64,000 nucleotides of DNA from Caballeronia sp. dw_276 (GCF_018449635.1 NZ_JAAVUV010000010.1:186001-250000), one strand, 5' to 3'; numbered from the stretch's first letter, positions 22,204-31,841 are shown. Numbers and translations: made by a program. The notes: generated by a model from the sequence alone, not told the origin.

Positions 22204-23541
22204 TTAAAGCACGTAGCGCGACAAGTCCTCGTCTTCGGCTACGTTGTTCAGCGCTTTATCGACATACGCCGCATCGATCTTCACCGGTTGACCCGCGTGA
22301 TTTCCCGCCGCGAACGACACTTCTTCCAGCAACTTTTCGATCACGGTATATAGCCGCCGCGCGCCGATGTTCTCGGTCTTCTCGTTTACCGAAAACGCGA
22401 TCTCGGCCATCCGGCGAATGCCTTCGGGGCTGAAGTCGAGCTGGACGTCTTCCGTTGCGAGAAGCGCCGTATATTGCTTGACCAGGCTCGCGTCGGTCGT
22501 ATTCAGGATGGCTTCGAAGTCTTCCACCGACAACGAATCCAGTTCAACGCGAATCGGGAACCGGCCCTGCAATTCCGGGATCAGGTCGCTCGGCTTGGCA
22601 AGATGGAACGCACCGCTCGCAATGAACAAGATGTGATCTGTCTTAATCATCCCGTATTTCGTATTGATCGTGGTGCCTTCCACCAGCGGCAGCAAATCGC
22701 GCTGCACGCCCGCACGCGATACTTCAGCGCCGCCCGCTTCGCTGCGCGACGCAATCTTGTCGATCTCATCCAGAAACACGATGCCGTTCTGCTCAACGTT
22801 TTGAACGGCCTTCGTCTTGACCTCTTCGTCGTTCAGCAGCTTGCCGGCTTCTTCGTCGGTGAGCAGCTTCAGCGCTTCCTTGACCTTCAGCTTGCGCTGC
22901 GTCTTTTTGCCGCCGCCAATATTCGCGAACATGGAACGGATCTGGTCCGTCATCTCTTCCATGCCCGGCGGCCCCATGATGTCCATGCTGGCTTGCGGCG
23001 CTTCGACATCGATCTCGACTTCCTTGTCATCGAGCAGCCCTTCGCGCAGACGCTTGCGGAACGTCTGGCGCGTGCTGTTCGTGCTGTCGTCCTGTGTCTC
23101 ACCCGCGCCGAAACCCACGGGACGCGCGCTCGGCAGAAGGATGTCGAGAATCCGGTCTTCCGCGCGATCAACTGCTTTCGATCGCACCTTGCGCATCTCG
23201 GTTTCGCGCGTCTGCTTGACCGAAATCTCGATCAGATCGCGCACGATGCTATCTACATCCCGGCCCACGTAACCCACTTCAGTGAATTTCGTTGCTTCGA
23301 TCTTGATGAACGGCGCATCGGCGAGTTTCGCGAGACGCCGCGCAATTTCCGTCTTGCCGACGCCGGTCGGTCCGATCATCAGAATGTTTTTCGGCGTGAT
23401 TTCCTGGCGCAGCGGCTCGGCGACCTGCTGGCGGCGCCAGCGGTTGCGCAACGCGACGGCGACGGCCTTTTTCGCGCGGCCCTGGCCGATGATGTGTTTA
23501 TCGAGTTCCGAGACGATCTCGGCGGGAGTCATGGTTGTCAT
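22204..23541 (-). CDS. hslU: HslU ATPase subunit of the HslUV protease
   Basis: The AAA+ unfoldase that feeds substrates to HslV. Walker [10 protein letters not shown] near residue 57-65, Walker B FLDEIDK near 255 and the sensor regions are present; the C-terminal residues end in the short hydrophobic YVL tail used to dock into HslV. The reading frame is open for 21 more codons, but the ATG at 23541 has AAGGAC upstream and gives 445 residues, the family length. It lies 17 bp after hslV. Confidence 0.96.
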   Translation of the reverse strand: MTTMTPAEIVSELDKHIIGQGRAKKAVAVALRNRWRRQQVAEPLRQEITPKNILMIGPTGVGKTEIARRLAKLADAPFIKIEATKFTEVGYVGRDVDSIVRDLIEISVKQTRETEMRKVRSKAVDRAEDRILDILLPSARPVGFGAGETQDDSTNSTRQTFRKRLREGLLDDKEVEIDVEAPQASMDIMGPPGMEEMTDQIRSMFANIGGGKKTQRKLKVKEALKLLTDEEAGKLLNDEEVKTKAVQNVEQNGIVFLDEIDKIASRSEAGGAEVSRAGVQRDLLPLVEGTTINTKYGMIKTDHILFIASGAFHLAKPSDLIPELQGRFPIRVELDSLSVEDFEAILNTTDASLVKQYTALLATEDVQLDFSPEGIRRMAEIAFSVNEKTENIGARRLYTVIEKLLEEVSFAAGNHAGQPVKIDAAYVDKALNNVAEDEDLSRYVL

Positions 23542-23558
23542 CGTTGGTCCTTGTCCTG

Positions 23559-24095
23559 TTACTCGATCGTCTCGATGACGCGATTGTGGTTCGTGTAAAT
23601 GCACATGTCGCCGGCAATGGTCAGCGCTTTTTCGACGATTTCGCGCGGCGAGAGTTCGGTGTTTTCCGTCAACGCTTGCGCCGCGGCTTGCGCATACGCA
23701 CCGCCCGAACCGATCGCGCAGATGCCGTTTTCGGGATCGAGCACGTCGCCGTTACCCGTGATGACGAGCGTGGTTTGCGCATCGGCGGTGATCAGCATGG
23801 CTTCCAGACGGCGCAACATGCGGTCCGTGCGCCAGTCCTTGGCGAGTTCCACGGCGGCGCGCGTCAGATTTCCTTGATGTTTTTCCAGCTTCGCCTCGAA
23901 GCGGTCGAGGAGCGAAAACGCATCGGCCGTACCGCCCGCAAAGCCGACGAGCACCTTGCCGCCATAGATACGGCGCACTTTCTTGGCGCCCCCTTTCATC
24001 ACAATATTGCCCAGCGTCACCTGGCCGTCGCCGCCCAAGGCGACCTTGCCGTCGCGTCGCACGGAGACGATTGTCGTGCCGTGAAATTGTTCCAT
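23559..24095 (-). CDS. hslV: HslV peptidase subunit of the HslUV protease
   Basis: Threonine peptidase of the bacterial proteasome-like protease. The protein begins [14 protein letters not shown]; the catalytic threonine is exposed after removal of the short propeptide. GGAYAQAAA near the end is a family signature. AAAGGA sits six bases before the ATG at 24095, so the ATG two codons earlier (24101) is not the start. First gene of hslVU, which in related bacteria is heat-shock controlled. Confidence 0.96.
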   Translation of the reverse strand: MEQFHGTTIVSVRRDGKVALGGDGQVTLGNIVMKGGAKKVRRIYGGKVLVGFAGGTADAFSLLDRFEAKLEKHQGNLTRAAVELAKDWRTDRMLRRLEAMLITADAQTTLVITGNGDVLDPENGICAIGSGGAYAQAAAQALTENTELSPREIVEKALTIAGDMCIYTNHNRVIETIE

Positions 24096-24230
24096 GTGCA
24101 TTCCTTTGAAAGCTGAGGGGCGCGCTGCGCCGCCGGGGAATCCTTTGGGAACGTGAAAGAGGCCGGGCGCGTGCGGCGGTGCGCTCGACGGACTCTCGTC
24201 ACGCCCGCGCCACGAGAGCGCGTCCAGTCC

Positions 24231-24258
24231 ATTTTAGGGCGCGCGGGAAATTATCAAG
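24231..24258 (-). promoter_or_regulatory. Heat-shock (sigma32)-like promoter of hslVU
   Basis: Reading the minus strand, CTTGATA (24258-24252) is followed after 13 bp by CCTAAAAT (24238-24231). This resembles the sigma32 pattern CTTGAAA, 13-15 bp, CCCCATNT, with the -10 half only partly matching. It lies about 135 bp upstream of hslV, a classical heat-shock gene. Confidence 0.45.
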
Positions 24259-24348
24259 ACGCATCAGGCGGCATCTTGCGTCCAATGGCTTCTCCAGCCG
24301 TCGACGTATGGAAAAGGCGCCAAATCCAAAAGCGCGCGCACAAAACAA

Positions 24349-24372
24349 AAAGGCACACTCTCGTGTGCCTTT
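24349..24372 (-). terminator. Rho-independent terminator after dksA
   Basis: A 10-bp perfect stem (24349-24358 with 24363-24372) with a TCTC loop. On the minus strand it is followed by a T-rich run, so it ends the dksA transcript before hslV. Confidence 0.88.
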
Positions 24373-24446
24373 CCAATGCTTGCAGATTTTGCAGCCGGCG
24401 CGTTTCCCGCCGCGACTTCAGCCGCAGCGCGTGCCGGCAACGCGTA

Positions 24447-24866
24447 TCAGTCGCCGAACAGCTTCTGGCGCAACTCGCGTCGTTCCTGCGCTTCAAGCGA
24501 GAGCGTTGCCGTCGGTCGCGCGATCAGGCGCGGAATGCCGATCGGTTCGCCCGTTTCCTCGCACCAGCCGTAATCGCCGGACTCGATGCGCGCGAGCGAC
24601 TGCTGTACTTTCTTCAGCAGCTTGCGTTCGCGGTCGCGGGTGCGCAGTTCGAGGGCGTGTTCTTCCTCGATCGTCGCGCGATCCGCCGGGTCCGGAACGA
24701 TGACGGTTTCCCGCAGGTTTTCCGTCGTCTGGCCTGCATTCTTGAGAATATCGGCCTGCAACTGCTCCAGTCGGACCCTGAAGAACGCGAGTTGATCGCC
24801 GTTCATGTAATCCTTGTCACCCATCTTCAGGATTTCGTCTTCGGTCAACAATCGATTCGTCGTCAT
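24447..24866 (-). CDS. dksA: RNA polymerase-binding transcription factor DksA (cysteine-poor)
   Basis: DksA enters the RNA polymerase secondary channel and, with ppGpp, adjusts transcription. The 139-residue protein has the coiled-coil hairpin (about 25-95) with the acidic tip DPADRA, and the C-terminal zinc-finger region. Of the four zinc cysteines of the E. coli protein only the first is kept (C102); the others are T105, S123 and A126, so a normal zinc site is impossible. The open frame extends 38 codons upstream, but MTTNRLLTED is the family start. It stands next to a His-rich COG0523 GTPase gene. Confidence 0.92.
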   Translation of the reverse strand: MTTNRLLTEDEILKMGDKDYMNGDQLAFFRVRLEQLQADILKNAGQTTENLRETVIVPDPADRATIEEEHALELRTRDRERKLLKKVQQSLARIESGDYGWCEETGEPIGIPRLIARPTATLSLEAQERRELRQKLFGD

Positions 24867-25514
24867 CTGGCTTGCTTCTTCAATGTGGGGCGATGTCGTT
24901 CGCCATCTTCGCGGTCGCTCGCCGCGCTCGCCGCCGCCGTTGTCCGGATTTCCCCGAATTCCGGCGATACTCGCCAACAACTACTCCATCCACCGGTCAG
25001 GCCAAAAGCCTGCATCTTCCACGGTGCAAAGCGCACCTTGCAGCCAATCCCTTGGGTTGATTTTCAAGCGAATTGCCCGCTATCCGATGTTCGGAACAAC
25101 ACCTACTCTGCACTTACACCTTCTTGCCATCGTGTTTGGCTCGCGTAGCCAGGGTCGCCTTTGTCGGTGCGGATAGGGGCTTACCCTTGGCGCGCCAGGC
25201 TAAACCGTTTCCCGGGCCGGTCCAGTGGGGGCTGTATTGTAACTGAATCGCAATGGCGTACCAGGCTCACGCAAAACGCTCCAGCGATTCGTTCGATATC
25301 TCAAAAATATAACGCGGCGACGTTTAAAAAGCGATGGTTCTTGGTGGGTGCGAGCACATATTGCAACGACGGTCGTCGCCAAAAATCCCTGGCTGCTCGT
25401 CGAGCCCTTCGAGTGCCAAGGATTTTAGCCATCTCGATGCAGGCATTTGGGTGCGCTGCAGGCGAGAAATAGCGAGAAAGGTGCCAGAAACAGGCATTTC
25501 CGGCGTAAAACCGC
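24867..25514. other. Long gene-free region upstream of dksA
   Basis: About 650 bp without a convincing gene. On the minus strand TACAAT at about 25239-25234 could be a -10 element, but no good -35 is seen; if used it gives a leader of roughly 360 nt to dksA. One minus-strand frame ending at a TAA at 25114 is open for over 40 codons and reads like lysine-rich coding sequence, but it has no ATG, GTG or TTG start. No repeat or RNA family was recognised. Confidence 0.4.
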
Positions 25515-25550
25515 AAAAAAATGCGCGAAGCCGATGGTCGACTTCGCGCA
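25515..25550 (-). terminator. Rho-independent terminator after the COG0523 GTPase gene
   Basis: A 9-bp stem (25522-25530 with 25542-25550) has an A-run on its left, giving a seven-base U-tract on the minus-strand transcript. It lies about 27 bp beyond the stop codon of the GTPase gene. Confidence 0.88.
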
Positions 25551-25576
25551 GGCCCGATTCAGGCGGTTGAAGCGGA

Positions 25577-26665
25577 TTAAACCAGGCAGGCCGTCAGCCC
25601 GTCGATGATCAGATCCTGCGGTAATTCGATACCGATAAACACCATCTTGCTGTTCTTCTTTTCAATCGGTTGCCACTTTGCGGCGAGGTCGCTGCCCATC
25701 ATCTGGTGCACGCCCTGGAACACGACCTTGCGATCGACGCCTTTCATATAAAGCACGCCCTTGTAGCGCAAGAGGCGTTCGCCGTAAATCTGGAGAATGC
25801 CGCCGAGAAAGTCTTCGAGCCGGTTTGGATCAAAGGCGCGATCGCTGCGAAATACGAACGACTTGATCTTGTCGTCGTGATGCGCGTGGTGATGGTTCGC
25901 ATGATTGTGGCCGTGCTCGTGATCATGGCTGTGATCGTGACCGCAAGTCGCGTGGTCGTGATCGTCATCATGAGCGTGGTCATGACCATGATCGTGCGCA
26001 TGGTCGTGATCGTCTTCCGCGAGGAAATCCGGGTCGATTTCCAGCTTCGAATTCAAGTTGAAGCCGCGCAGGTCGAAGATTTCCTTGATGTCGGCATCGC
26101 CGAAATTCACGACCTTGATGGCTGCACGTGGGTTCATGTGCACGAGACGATGCTTCAGGGCTTCGAGCGCGGCGGCATCGACGAGATCCGACTTCGTGAT
26201 GAACAGGCGGTCAGCGAAACCCACCTGGCGCTGCACGACTTCGTGTTCGTCGAGCTGATGGTTCGCGTGCTTGGCGTCGACCAGCGTGATGATGGCGTCG
26301 AGCAGGAATGCATCCGCAATGGCGTTATCCATGAAGAACGTCTGCGCAACCGGACCCGGATTCGCGAGACCGGTGGTCTCGATCACCACGCGGTCGAAAT
26401 TCAGCGTGCCGGCCTTCTTGCGATCTGCCAGATCTTCCAGCGCGCGCGCCAGATCGCCGCGAATCGTGCAACAGATGCAGCCGTTGCTCATCTGGATGAT
26501 CTGTTCGTTCGTTTCCTGGACGAGGATCTCGTTGTCGATGTTTTCCTCGCCAAACTCATTCTCGATCACGGCGATCTTCATGCCGTGCTGGTCGTTCAGG
26601 ATGCGCTTGAGCAGGGTGGTTTTGCCGCTGCCCAGAAAGCCGGTCAGGATGGTAACGGGAATCAT
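25577..26665 (-). CDS. His-rich COG0523 (CobW/YjiA/ZigA-type) metallochaperone GTPase
   Basis: A 362-residue G3E-family GTPase. GFLGSGKTT (residues 8-16) is the P-loop, CICC near 62-65 is the metal-binding CxCC motif, and TKSD is the guanine-specificity motif. A long histidine/aspartate-rich segment (about residues 217-262) precedes the CobW C-terminal domain, as in zinc chaperones of this family. It probably delivers or buffers zinc; cobalamin-type roles are unlikely with no cob genes nearby. I saw no clear Zur operator upstream. A TTGACA on the minus strand (26793-26788) may be a -35 element. Confidence 0.88.
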   Translation of the reverse strand: MIPVTILTGFLGSGKTTLLKRILNDQHGMKIAVIENEFGEENIDNEILVQETNEQIIQMSNGCICCTIRGDLARALEDLADRKKAGTLNFDRVVIETTGLANPGPVAQTFFMDNAIADAFLLDAIITLVDAKHANHQLDEHEVVQRQVGFADRLFITKSDLVDAAALEALKHRLVHMNPRAAIKVVNFGDADIKEIFDLRGFNLNSKLEIDPDFLAEDDHDHAHDHGHDHAHDDDHDHATCGHDHSHDHEHGHNHANHHHAHHDDKIKSFVFRSDRAFDPNRLEDFLGGILQIYGERLLRYKGVLYMKGVDRKVVFQGVHQMMGSDLAAKWQPIEKKNSKMVFIGIELPQDLIIDGLTACLV

Positions 26666-26862
26666 GATGGTCGCCTGTTCTCTGAGGTCAAAGGTTATTC
26701 GTGCAGCGCGATTCGGGCGGCGGGATGGCCGCAGGGACGCGATATCGCCCTCTAAATCACGCAGTCAGCTAATTATTTGAACATACTTGTCAATAGGGTG
26801 CTTTGTATCGGGTTGCCTTGGCTATCAACCAGGGCGTCCACCGAGCTATCAACTATGGCCGC

Positions 26863-28068
26863 TCATTCGATTTGCAACAATAGGCCTTTCAGGTATTCCC
26901 CTTCAGGAAACGCGGTCAAAAGCGGGTGATCGATGCCGGCGCCCAGGCGTTTCAGGATTCGCGCGTCGACTTTTGCGTCCGCTGCGGCACCCGCGATGAT
27001 CTTTTGGAACAAATCGGCGTCGATTGCGCCCGAACACGAATAGGTGAACAAAAGGCCGCCCGGGCGCAGCAGCTTGAACCCGGTGAGATTGATGTCCTTG
27101 TAGGCGCGCGCGGCCCGGTCGACATGTTCCCGCGATGCCGCGAATTTCGGCGGATCGAGCACGATCAGATCGAAGCGCTGGCCTTCTTCGTGCAATCGAC
27201 GCAAGGTTTTGAAGGCATCGGCGTCGAGCCATTCGGCGCGCTCAGGATCAAATCTGTTCGCCGTCACGTTGCGCTGCGCGAGGGCGAGGGCGTCGCCGGA
27301 AGAATCGATCGAAACCACCCGTTTTGCTCCGCCTTTCAACGCCGCGAGCGAAAAACCGCCCGTGTAGCAAAAGCAATTGAGCACGTCGCGATCGGCGGCG
27401 TACCCGCGCACGAGCGCGCGGTTGTCGCGTTGATCGATGTAGAAGCCGGTTTTATGGCCGTGTTTTACATCGATGTGATAACGCACGCCGCCCTCGTTCG
27501 CGATCATCAGAGCTTCCGGCGGCGGCTCGCCGGCCAGCACACCGGTGATCGGTTCGAGACCTTCTTTCTGTCTGATCGATACATCCGAGCGCTCGTACAC
27601 ATTCGGGCAACCGGTCGCGCCAATCAGCGCCTTTACGATGGCGTCCTTCCACAATTCCACGCCCGTCGCCATGAACTGGCAGACGAGTTGGCCGCGCCGG
27701 GTTTCGTCGTCGGCGATGTAGTAATCCACGATCAACCCCGGCAACCCGTCCGCCTCGCCAAAGATCAGCCGCGTGGCGCCGGTATCGCGCACCATGGTTC
27801 GCCGGTGGGCGATTGCCCGCTGGACGCGCCGTTTGAAAAACGCGTGATCGATAGGTTCGGTTTCATCGAAACTCCAGACACGCGCGCGAATCTGCGACAC
27901 CGGGCTGTACGACCCGCGAGCAAGAAAGCAGCCCTCGTGCGAGCGGATCAGCACGGTCGCGCCGGGCGCGGGCTTGCCCTCTACGTGCTCTATGGCAGTT
28001 GCGTAGATCCACGGATGGCGGCGCGCGAGCGACTTGTCTTTCGCCGGTTTCAGCGTGATGGTGTTCAT
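26863..28068 (-). CDS. rlmI: RlmI-type 23S rRNA (cytosine-C5) methyltransferase
   Basis: A 401-residue SAM-dependent methyltransferase with an N-terminal PUA domain (residues ~1-75, RRHPWIY), a middle domain and a C-terminal Rossmann domain with NCFCYTGGFSLAA and the catalytic-loop motif LDPPKFA. This arrangement matches RlmI (YccW), which makes m5C in 23S rRNA. The ATG at 28068 has AAGAAGG four bases upstream; the frame upstream is open but not coding. It follows xerC on the same strand. Confidence 0.88.
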   Translation of the reverse strand: MNTITLKPAKDKSLARRHPWIYATAIEHVEGKPAPGATVLIRSHEGCFLARGSYSPVSQIRARVWSFDETEPIDHAFFKRRVQRAIAHRRTMVRDTGATRLIFGEADGLPGLIVDYYIADDETRRGQLVCQFMATGVELWKDAIVKALIGATGCPNVYERSDVSIRQKEGLEPITGVLAGEPPPEALMIANEGGVRYHIDVKHGHKTGFYIDQRDNRALVRGYAADRDVLNCFCYTGGFSLAALKGGAKRVVSIDSSGDALALAQRNVTANRFDPERAEWLDADAFKTLRRLHEEGQRFDLIVLDPPKFAASREHVDRAARAYKDINLTGFKLLRPGGLLFTYSCSGAIDADLFQKIIAGAAADAKVDARILKRLGAGIDHPLLTAFPEGEYLKGLLLQIE

Positions 28069-28156
28069 TCGGCCTTCTTGTGAACGCGCTGACGGATACG
28101 GCGCAGCCACGCTTTGATGTTCCTGGCTATTTGTAAAAGCCAGGGTGAAGCGTTGC

Positions 28157-29077
28157 TTAGTCTCGCTTTTTGGCGCGAGGATGGGCCTGGTCGTAGACGC
28201 GCGCCAGATGCTGAAAGTCGAGAGACGTATAAACCTGGGTCGCGGTAATGCTCGCGTGGCCGAGAAGTTCCTGCACGGCGCGGAGATCGCCGCTGGACTG
28301 AAGCACGTGCGTGGCGAACGAATGCCGCAGCACGTGCGGATGCACATTGGATGGCACGCCGGCCAGCAACGCCATGCGTTTCACGCGATCACGCACCACA
28401 TTTGGCGTCATGCGGTTGCCGCGTACCGATAAAAACAGCGCGTGCGGATCGAGCTTGACGAACTGTCCGCGGACTTCGATCCATGCGCGCAATGCGGTGA
28501 TCGCCTTGCTGCCGACCGGCACCGAGCGCCGCCTGTTTCCCTTGCCGAGCACGTTCACTTCGGCGCTTGCCAGATCGAGCCATCCCGCCGACGAATACCC
28601 TTCCGATTGCACGAAATGGACGTCGATTCCAACCAGTTCAGCCAGGCGCAAACCGGACGAATAGAACAGTTCGAGGATGGCGTGGTCGCGCAGCGCTTCG
28701 GGGGTATCCAGATGAGGCGCTTCCATGAGCGCGTTGGCGTCATCGACGGAAAGCGCCTTCGGTAAGCTTTTCGCGCGTTTCGGCGCCCGTACGGTGGCGA
28801 CGGGATTTGCCGGCATGTCCACGCGCTCGGCGAACCAGCGATAAAACGCCCGCCACACCGATAAGCGATGCGCAATCGACCGCGCCGAAAGTCCGCCGCC
28901 GTGAGCACGGGCGACGGCGCCGCGCATATCGGTTGCAACGAGGGATTCCAGCGCGCGGCCGTTGGCGAGCTTTTTTAGCTCGTCGAGTTCGTGCGTGTAG
29001 CCACGCAGCGTATGTTCCGATAACCGCCGCTCGTGCTCGAGCATCGATAAATAGGCGGAAACCGGATCGGCGATCAT
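28157..29077 (-). CDS. xerC: Site-specific tyrosine recombinase XerC
   Basis: XerC with XerD resolves chromosome dimers at dif. The 306-residue protein has the SAM-like N-terminal domain (about 1-90) and a catalytic domain with the first arginine (RLAEL near 150), HVLRHSFA, LGHAS and the tyrosine in TQVYTSLD near 285. It starts one base after the DUF484 stop. The dapF-DUF484-xerC order is the same as in E. coli. Confidence 0.95.
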   Translation of the reverse strand: MIADPVSAYLSMLEHERRLSEHTLRGYTHELDELKKLANGRALESLVATDMRGAVARAHGGGLSARSIAHRLSVWRAFYRWFAERVDMPANPVATVRAPKRAKSLPKALSVDDANALMEAPHLDTPEALRDHAILELFYSSGLRLAELVGIDVHFVQSEGYSSAGWLDLASAEVNVLGKGNRRRSVPVGSKAITALRAWIEVRGQFVKLDPHALFLSVRGNRMTPNVVRDRVKRMALLAGVPSNVHPHVLRHSFATHVLQSSGDLRAVQELLGHASITATQVYTSLDFQHLARVYDQAHPRAKKRD

Positions 29078-29078
29078 G

Positions 29079-29813
29079 TCAGTGGGGCAGCAAGCGGCTG
29101 AGCGCGGCGCTGCCGAGCGTGCCGATCTGCGAGAGAAAATCCGTTGCCATACCTTCGTGGAAGCGCCGCGGATCGGGCGAACCCATGACCAGGAGGCCGA
29201 ACGCGGGCGCTTCCGGGCCCGCTGACGGATCGCGCAGCGCGATCAGCGCGATGGACTCGGTGGTGTTCGCGGTATCGACGATGCCATCTGTGGCAGCCGA
29301 AGCCACCGATACCGAACTGGCCGACGTCAGCCACTGAGCAGCCTCGAAACCGGTATTCGCACCGCAGTACGGCGTTGTCAGGCTGCTTGTGAAAGTGCGT
29401 ACTTCTTCGCTGGTGGTTCGTGCGAACTCGGCCTGCGCGTAAGGTTCCGCCACGTCCCACACGCGCAGCGCCGCTTGCGGCACTTCGAAGATTTCGCAGA
29501 GACCCGCGGGAATGGTCTTGGGCAAGGCATGCGGATCGCGTTCGGACATGACCCGAATCGTCCACCTGTGAAACTTCGCCGCGATGCTGTCGTTCTCGTG
29601 CCCGTAGCGCAGCAATTCGGCTAAACGGCGTTCCATTTGCTTGTTCTTGTCGCGCAGCATTTCCATCTGCCTTTCCTGCAGCGACACGGCTGACTTGCCA
29701 TGCGGATTGGACAGGCGGATGGTGCCCAGCAGCTCTGCATGCGCGGCAAAAAAATCAGGATTGGCGAGGAGATAATCGGCGACTTCTCGTTCGGTCATGG
29801 TATCGGGCAACAT
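29079..29813 (-). CDS. DUF484 (GAF-like) protein
   Basis: A 244-residue protein of the DUF484/YigA family: N-terminal helix MTEREVADYLLANPDFF, a short coiled coil and a GAF-like domain. Function unknown; the conserved position between dapF and xerC is the main clue. A TTG at 29831 overlaps the dapF stop, but the ATG at 29813 has AGGA five bases upstream and is the better start. Confidence 0.88.
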   Translation of the reverse strand: MLPDTMTEREVADYLLANPDFFAAHAELLGTIRLSNPHGKSAVSLQERQMEMLRDKNKQMERRLAELLRYGHENDSIAAKFHRWTIRVMSERDPHALPKTIPAGLCEIFEVPQAALRVWDVAEPYAQAEFARTTSEEVRTFTSSLTTPYCGANTGFEAAQWLTSASSVSVASAATDGIVDTANTTESIALIALRDPSAGPEAPAFGLLVMGSPDPRRFHEGMATDFLSQIGTLGSAALSRLLPH

Positions 29814-29827
29814 CGGAATCCTGGCGG

Positions 29828-30712
29828 TCAAACGGCTGTGGTGAGGTCGACATGCAGCTCGATCTCACCTTCAAATACGGTTGTGGCTGGGCCGGCCATG
29901 AAAAGCGCCGCGTCTGGATCGCGCGCGCCGTCCCAGGTGATGGTGAGCACGCCGCCGTGCGTCTGAACGCGTACCGGGGAGTCAAGCAGGCCGCGGCGAA
30001 TGCCCGCAGCGACGGCCGCACATGCGCCGGTTCCGCAGGCTAGCGTTTCACCCGCGCCGCGCTCGTAGACCCGCAGCTTGACGGCATTCCGGCTCTCGAT
30101 CTGCATGAACCCCGCGTTCACCCGCTTCGGAAAGCGCACGTGATGTTCGATCAACGGTCCTTCAGTCAGCACGGGCGCAATTTCAACGTCCGCGACGACC
30201 AGCACGGCGTGAGGATTGCCCATCGATACCGTGGAAATCCAGCGGGTTTCGTTCTGGACATTGAGCGGCCAAAGCAAATCGGCGCCTTCTGCACGGCTTT
30301 CCAGGCCCTCGGCATTGAACGGCACACGCGCGGGATCGAACTCGGGGCGTCCCATGTCCACCACGACGTCGCCGTTTTCCTGCATGGTCAACACGATCAC
30401 GCCTTGATGCACTTGCACGCGAACGCTCATCTTGTTCGTCAGCCCGCGGTCGCGAACAAACTTCACGAAACAGCGCGCACCGTTGCCGCAATGTTCGACT
30501 TCGCCACCATCGCAATTGAAGATGCGGTACTTGAAATCCACGCCGTCGATATCCGGCCTTTCGACCAGCAGCAACTGGTCCGCGCCCACGCCGAAGTGGC
30601 GGTCCGCGAGCGCGCGCACCTGCGCCGCGTTCAATGAGAGCGGTTTTGAGTAGCCGTCGAGCACGACAAAGTCGTTACCGGCGCCCTGCATTTTCGTGAA
30701 TTCGAGTTTCAT
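29828..30712 (-). CDS. dapF: Diaminopimelate epimerase
   Basis: Converts LL- to meso-diaminopimelate for lysine and peptidoglycan synthesis. Both catalytic cysteines are visible, in EHCGNGARC near residue 80 and ACGTGACA near 228. The protein starts [15 protein letters not shown], the family N-terminus, which fixes the ATG at 30712 rather than the longer open frame. Length 294 is slightly above E. coli DapF. Confidence 0.96.
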   Translation of the reverse strand: MKLEFTKMQGAGNDFVVLDGYSKPLSLNAAQVRALADRHFGVGADQLLLVERPDIDGVDFKYRIFNCDGGEVEHCGNGARCFVKFVRDRGLTNKMSVRVQVHQGVIVLTMQENGDVVVDMGRPEFDPARVPFNAEGLESRAEGADLLWPLNVQNETRWISTVSMGNPHAVLVVADVEIAPVLTEGPLIEHHVRFPKRVNAGFMQIESRNAVKLRVYERGAGETLACGTGACAAVAAGIRRGLLDSPVRVQTHGGVLTITWDGARDPDAALFMAGPATTVFEGEIELHVDLTTAV

Positions 30713-30817
30713 GTCGCTATTGTAAGTGACGCGCAGCAAGCGCATGCACTAGGCCGAATGGGGGATGCGTCCGGGTTTTTGCAGCAATCGCCGGCCGTTT
30801 CCCCGATACTGGATCCG

Positions 30818-31702
30818 TCAATAAAAGCCCGGCTCGCCCGGCGGTCGCGTTTTGAAGCGTTTGTGCACCCAATAGTACTGTTCCGGCATGAGGCGCACTT
30901 GCTCTTCCAGGAACGCATTCATGCGCCGCGCGTCGGCGTCGTCTTCGCCGGTCGGGTAGTTGTCCCAGGGCTTGAATACCTTGAGCTTGTACCCCTTGTA
31001 GTTCGGCAGAACTTCGCCAATGAACGGCATGATCTGCGCATGGCCGGTTTTGGCCAGCCGGCCGACTGCTGTCAGCGTGCACGCCTGCACGCCGAAGAAC
31101 GGCACGAAGGTCGAGTTGCGCATGCCGTAGTCCATGTCGGCGCCGAGCATCACGGGCTTGCGGTCACGCAGCCATCGCAACACGACCCGGGCGCTGTCGG
31201 CACGGCTTGCCAGTTCAGCGTCGAAACGGCCGCGCTGCTTCTTCGCGACGTCATCGAGCGTCTTGTTCGACATCGGCTGGTACAGCGATCCGCATGTGCG
31301 GTGCAGTTCGTGGTTGATCCAGACCGAGGCGGCTTCGATGGCAACGAAGTGAAAGCCGAGCAGCAAGGTCGGCGGCATGTCGGGATCGAGAAGATCGACC
31401 TCGCTTTCCACTTGGATCAGCTTGGTGAGCTTTTCCGCCGAGCCGAACCATTGCACGCTGCGCTCCACATAACTGCGGATCGCGTGCCGGAAATGCTTTT
31501 GCGCAACTTCCTCGCGGCGCTCCGGCGTCCACTCTGGGAAGCAGAGGCTCAGGTTGATGTGCACGATCCGTTTCCGATGGCTCGGAATCTGATAAAGCAG
31601 CCAGCCGAGGGCATCGCCGAAGCGAGCCGTAATGCCGTATGGGACGAGGGCAAGCAGTTTCAGCAAACCGACGGCGAGTGCGACCCCGATGCGACCTAAC
31701 AT
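30818..31702 (-). CDS. lpxL: Lipid A lauroyl/myristoyl acyltransferase (LpxL/HtrB family)
   Basis: A 294-residue inner-membrane acyltransferase that adds secondary acyl chains to lipid A. One N-terminal hydrophobic segment is followed by the HX4E catalytic motif in GFHFVAIEAA (H near residue 117). GGGAG lies six bases before the ATG at 31702, which I prefer to the open frame upstream. It is probably the first gene of the lpxL-dapF-DUF484-xerC-rlmI run and is divergent from metK. Which acyl chain it uses is not visible. Confidence 0.88.
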   Translation of the reverse strand: MLGRIGVALAVGLLKLLALVPYGITARFGDALGWLLYQIPSHRKRIVHINLSLCFPEWTPERREEVAQKHFRHAIRSYVERSVQWFGSAEKLTKLIQVESEVDLLDPDMPPTLLLGFHFVAIEAASVWINHELHRTCGSLYQPMSNKTLDDVAKKQRGRFDAELASRADSARVVLRWLRDRKPVMLGADMDYGMRNSTFVPFFGVQACTLTAVGRLAKTGHAQIMPFIGEVLPNYKGYKLKVFKPWDNYPTGEDDADARRMNAFLEEQVRLMPEQYYWVHKRFKTRPPGEPGFY

Positions 31703-31809
31703 GTGACGCTCCCGAGGATCGTGAAGGCAGGTTTCTTGTGGTACCGGGAAGCGTTCCGGGCAATGAGTGAATGAGGGTTTATCTTGGTTGGCAACAAACG
31801 GTCGGCTCT

Positions 31810-31836
31810 GTGACAAATTAGAGAAGTCGCTATAAT
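31810..31836 (+). promoter_or_regulatory. metK promoter
   Basis: A perfect TATAAT at 31831-31836 with a -35-like GTGACA at 31810-31815 (15-bp spacer, short). The predicted transcription start is near 31842, exactly where the first leader hairpin begins. Confidence 0.6.
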
Positions 31837-31841
31837 AAAAC

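Noticed and set aside
25857-26015. CAT/GTG-rich repeat tract considered as a DNA repeat element
   Set aside because: It is the codon-level trace of the histidine-rich segment of the COG0523 GTPase, not an independent repeat.
26863-28347. 494-codon open frame including rlmI, taken as one longer protein
   Set aside because: The first ~93 codons have no ribosome binding site and antisense-like composition; the PUA domain starts at the ATG at 28068.
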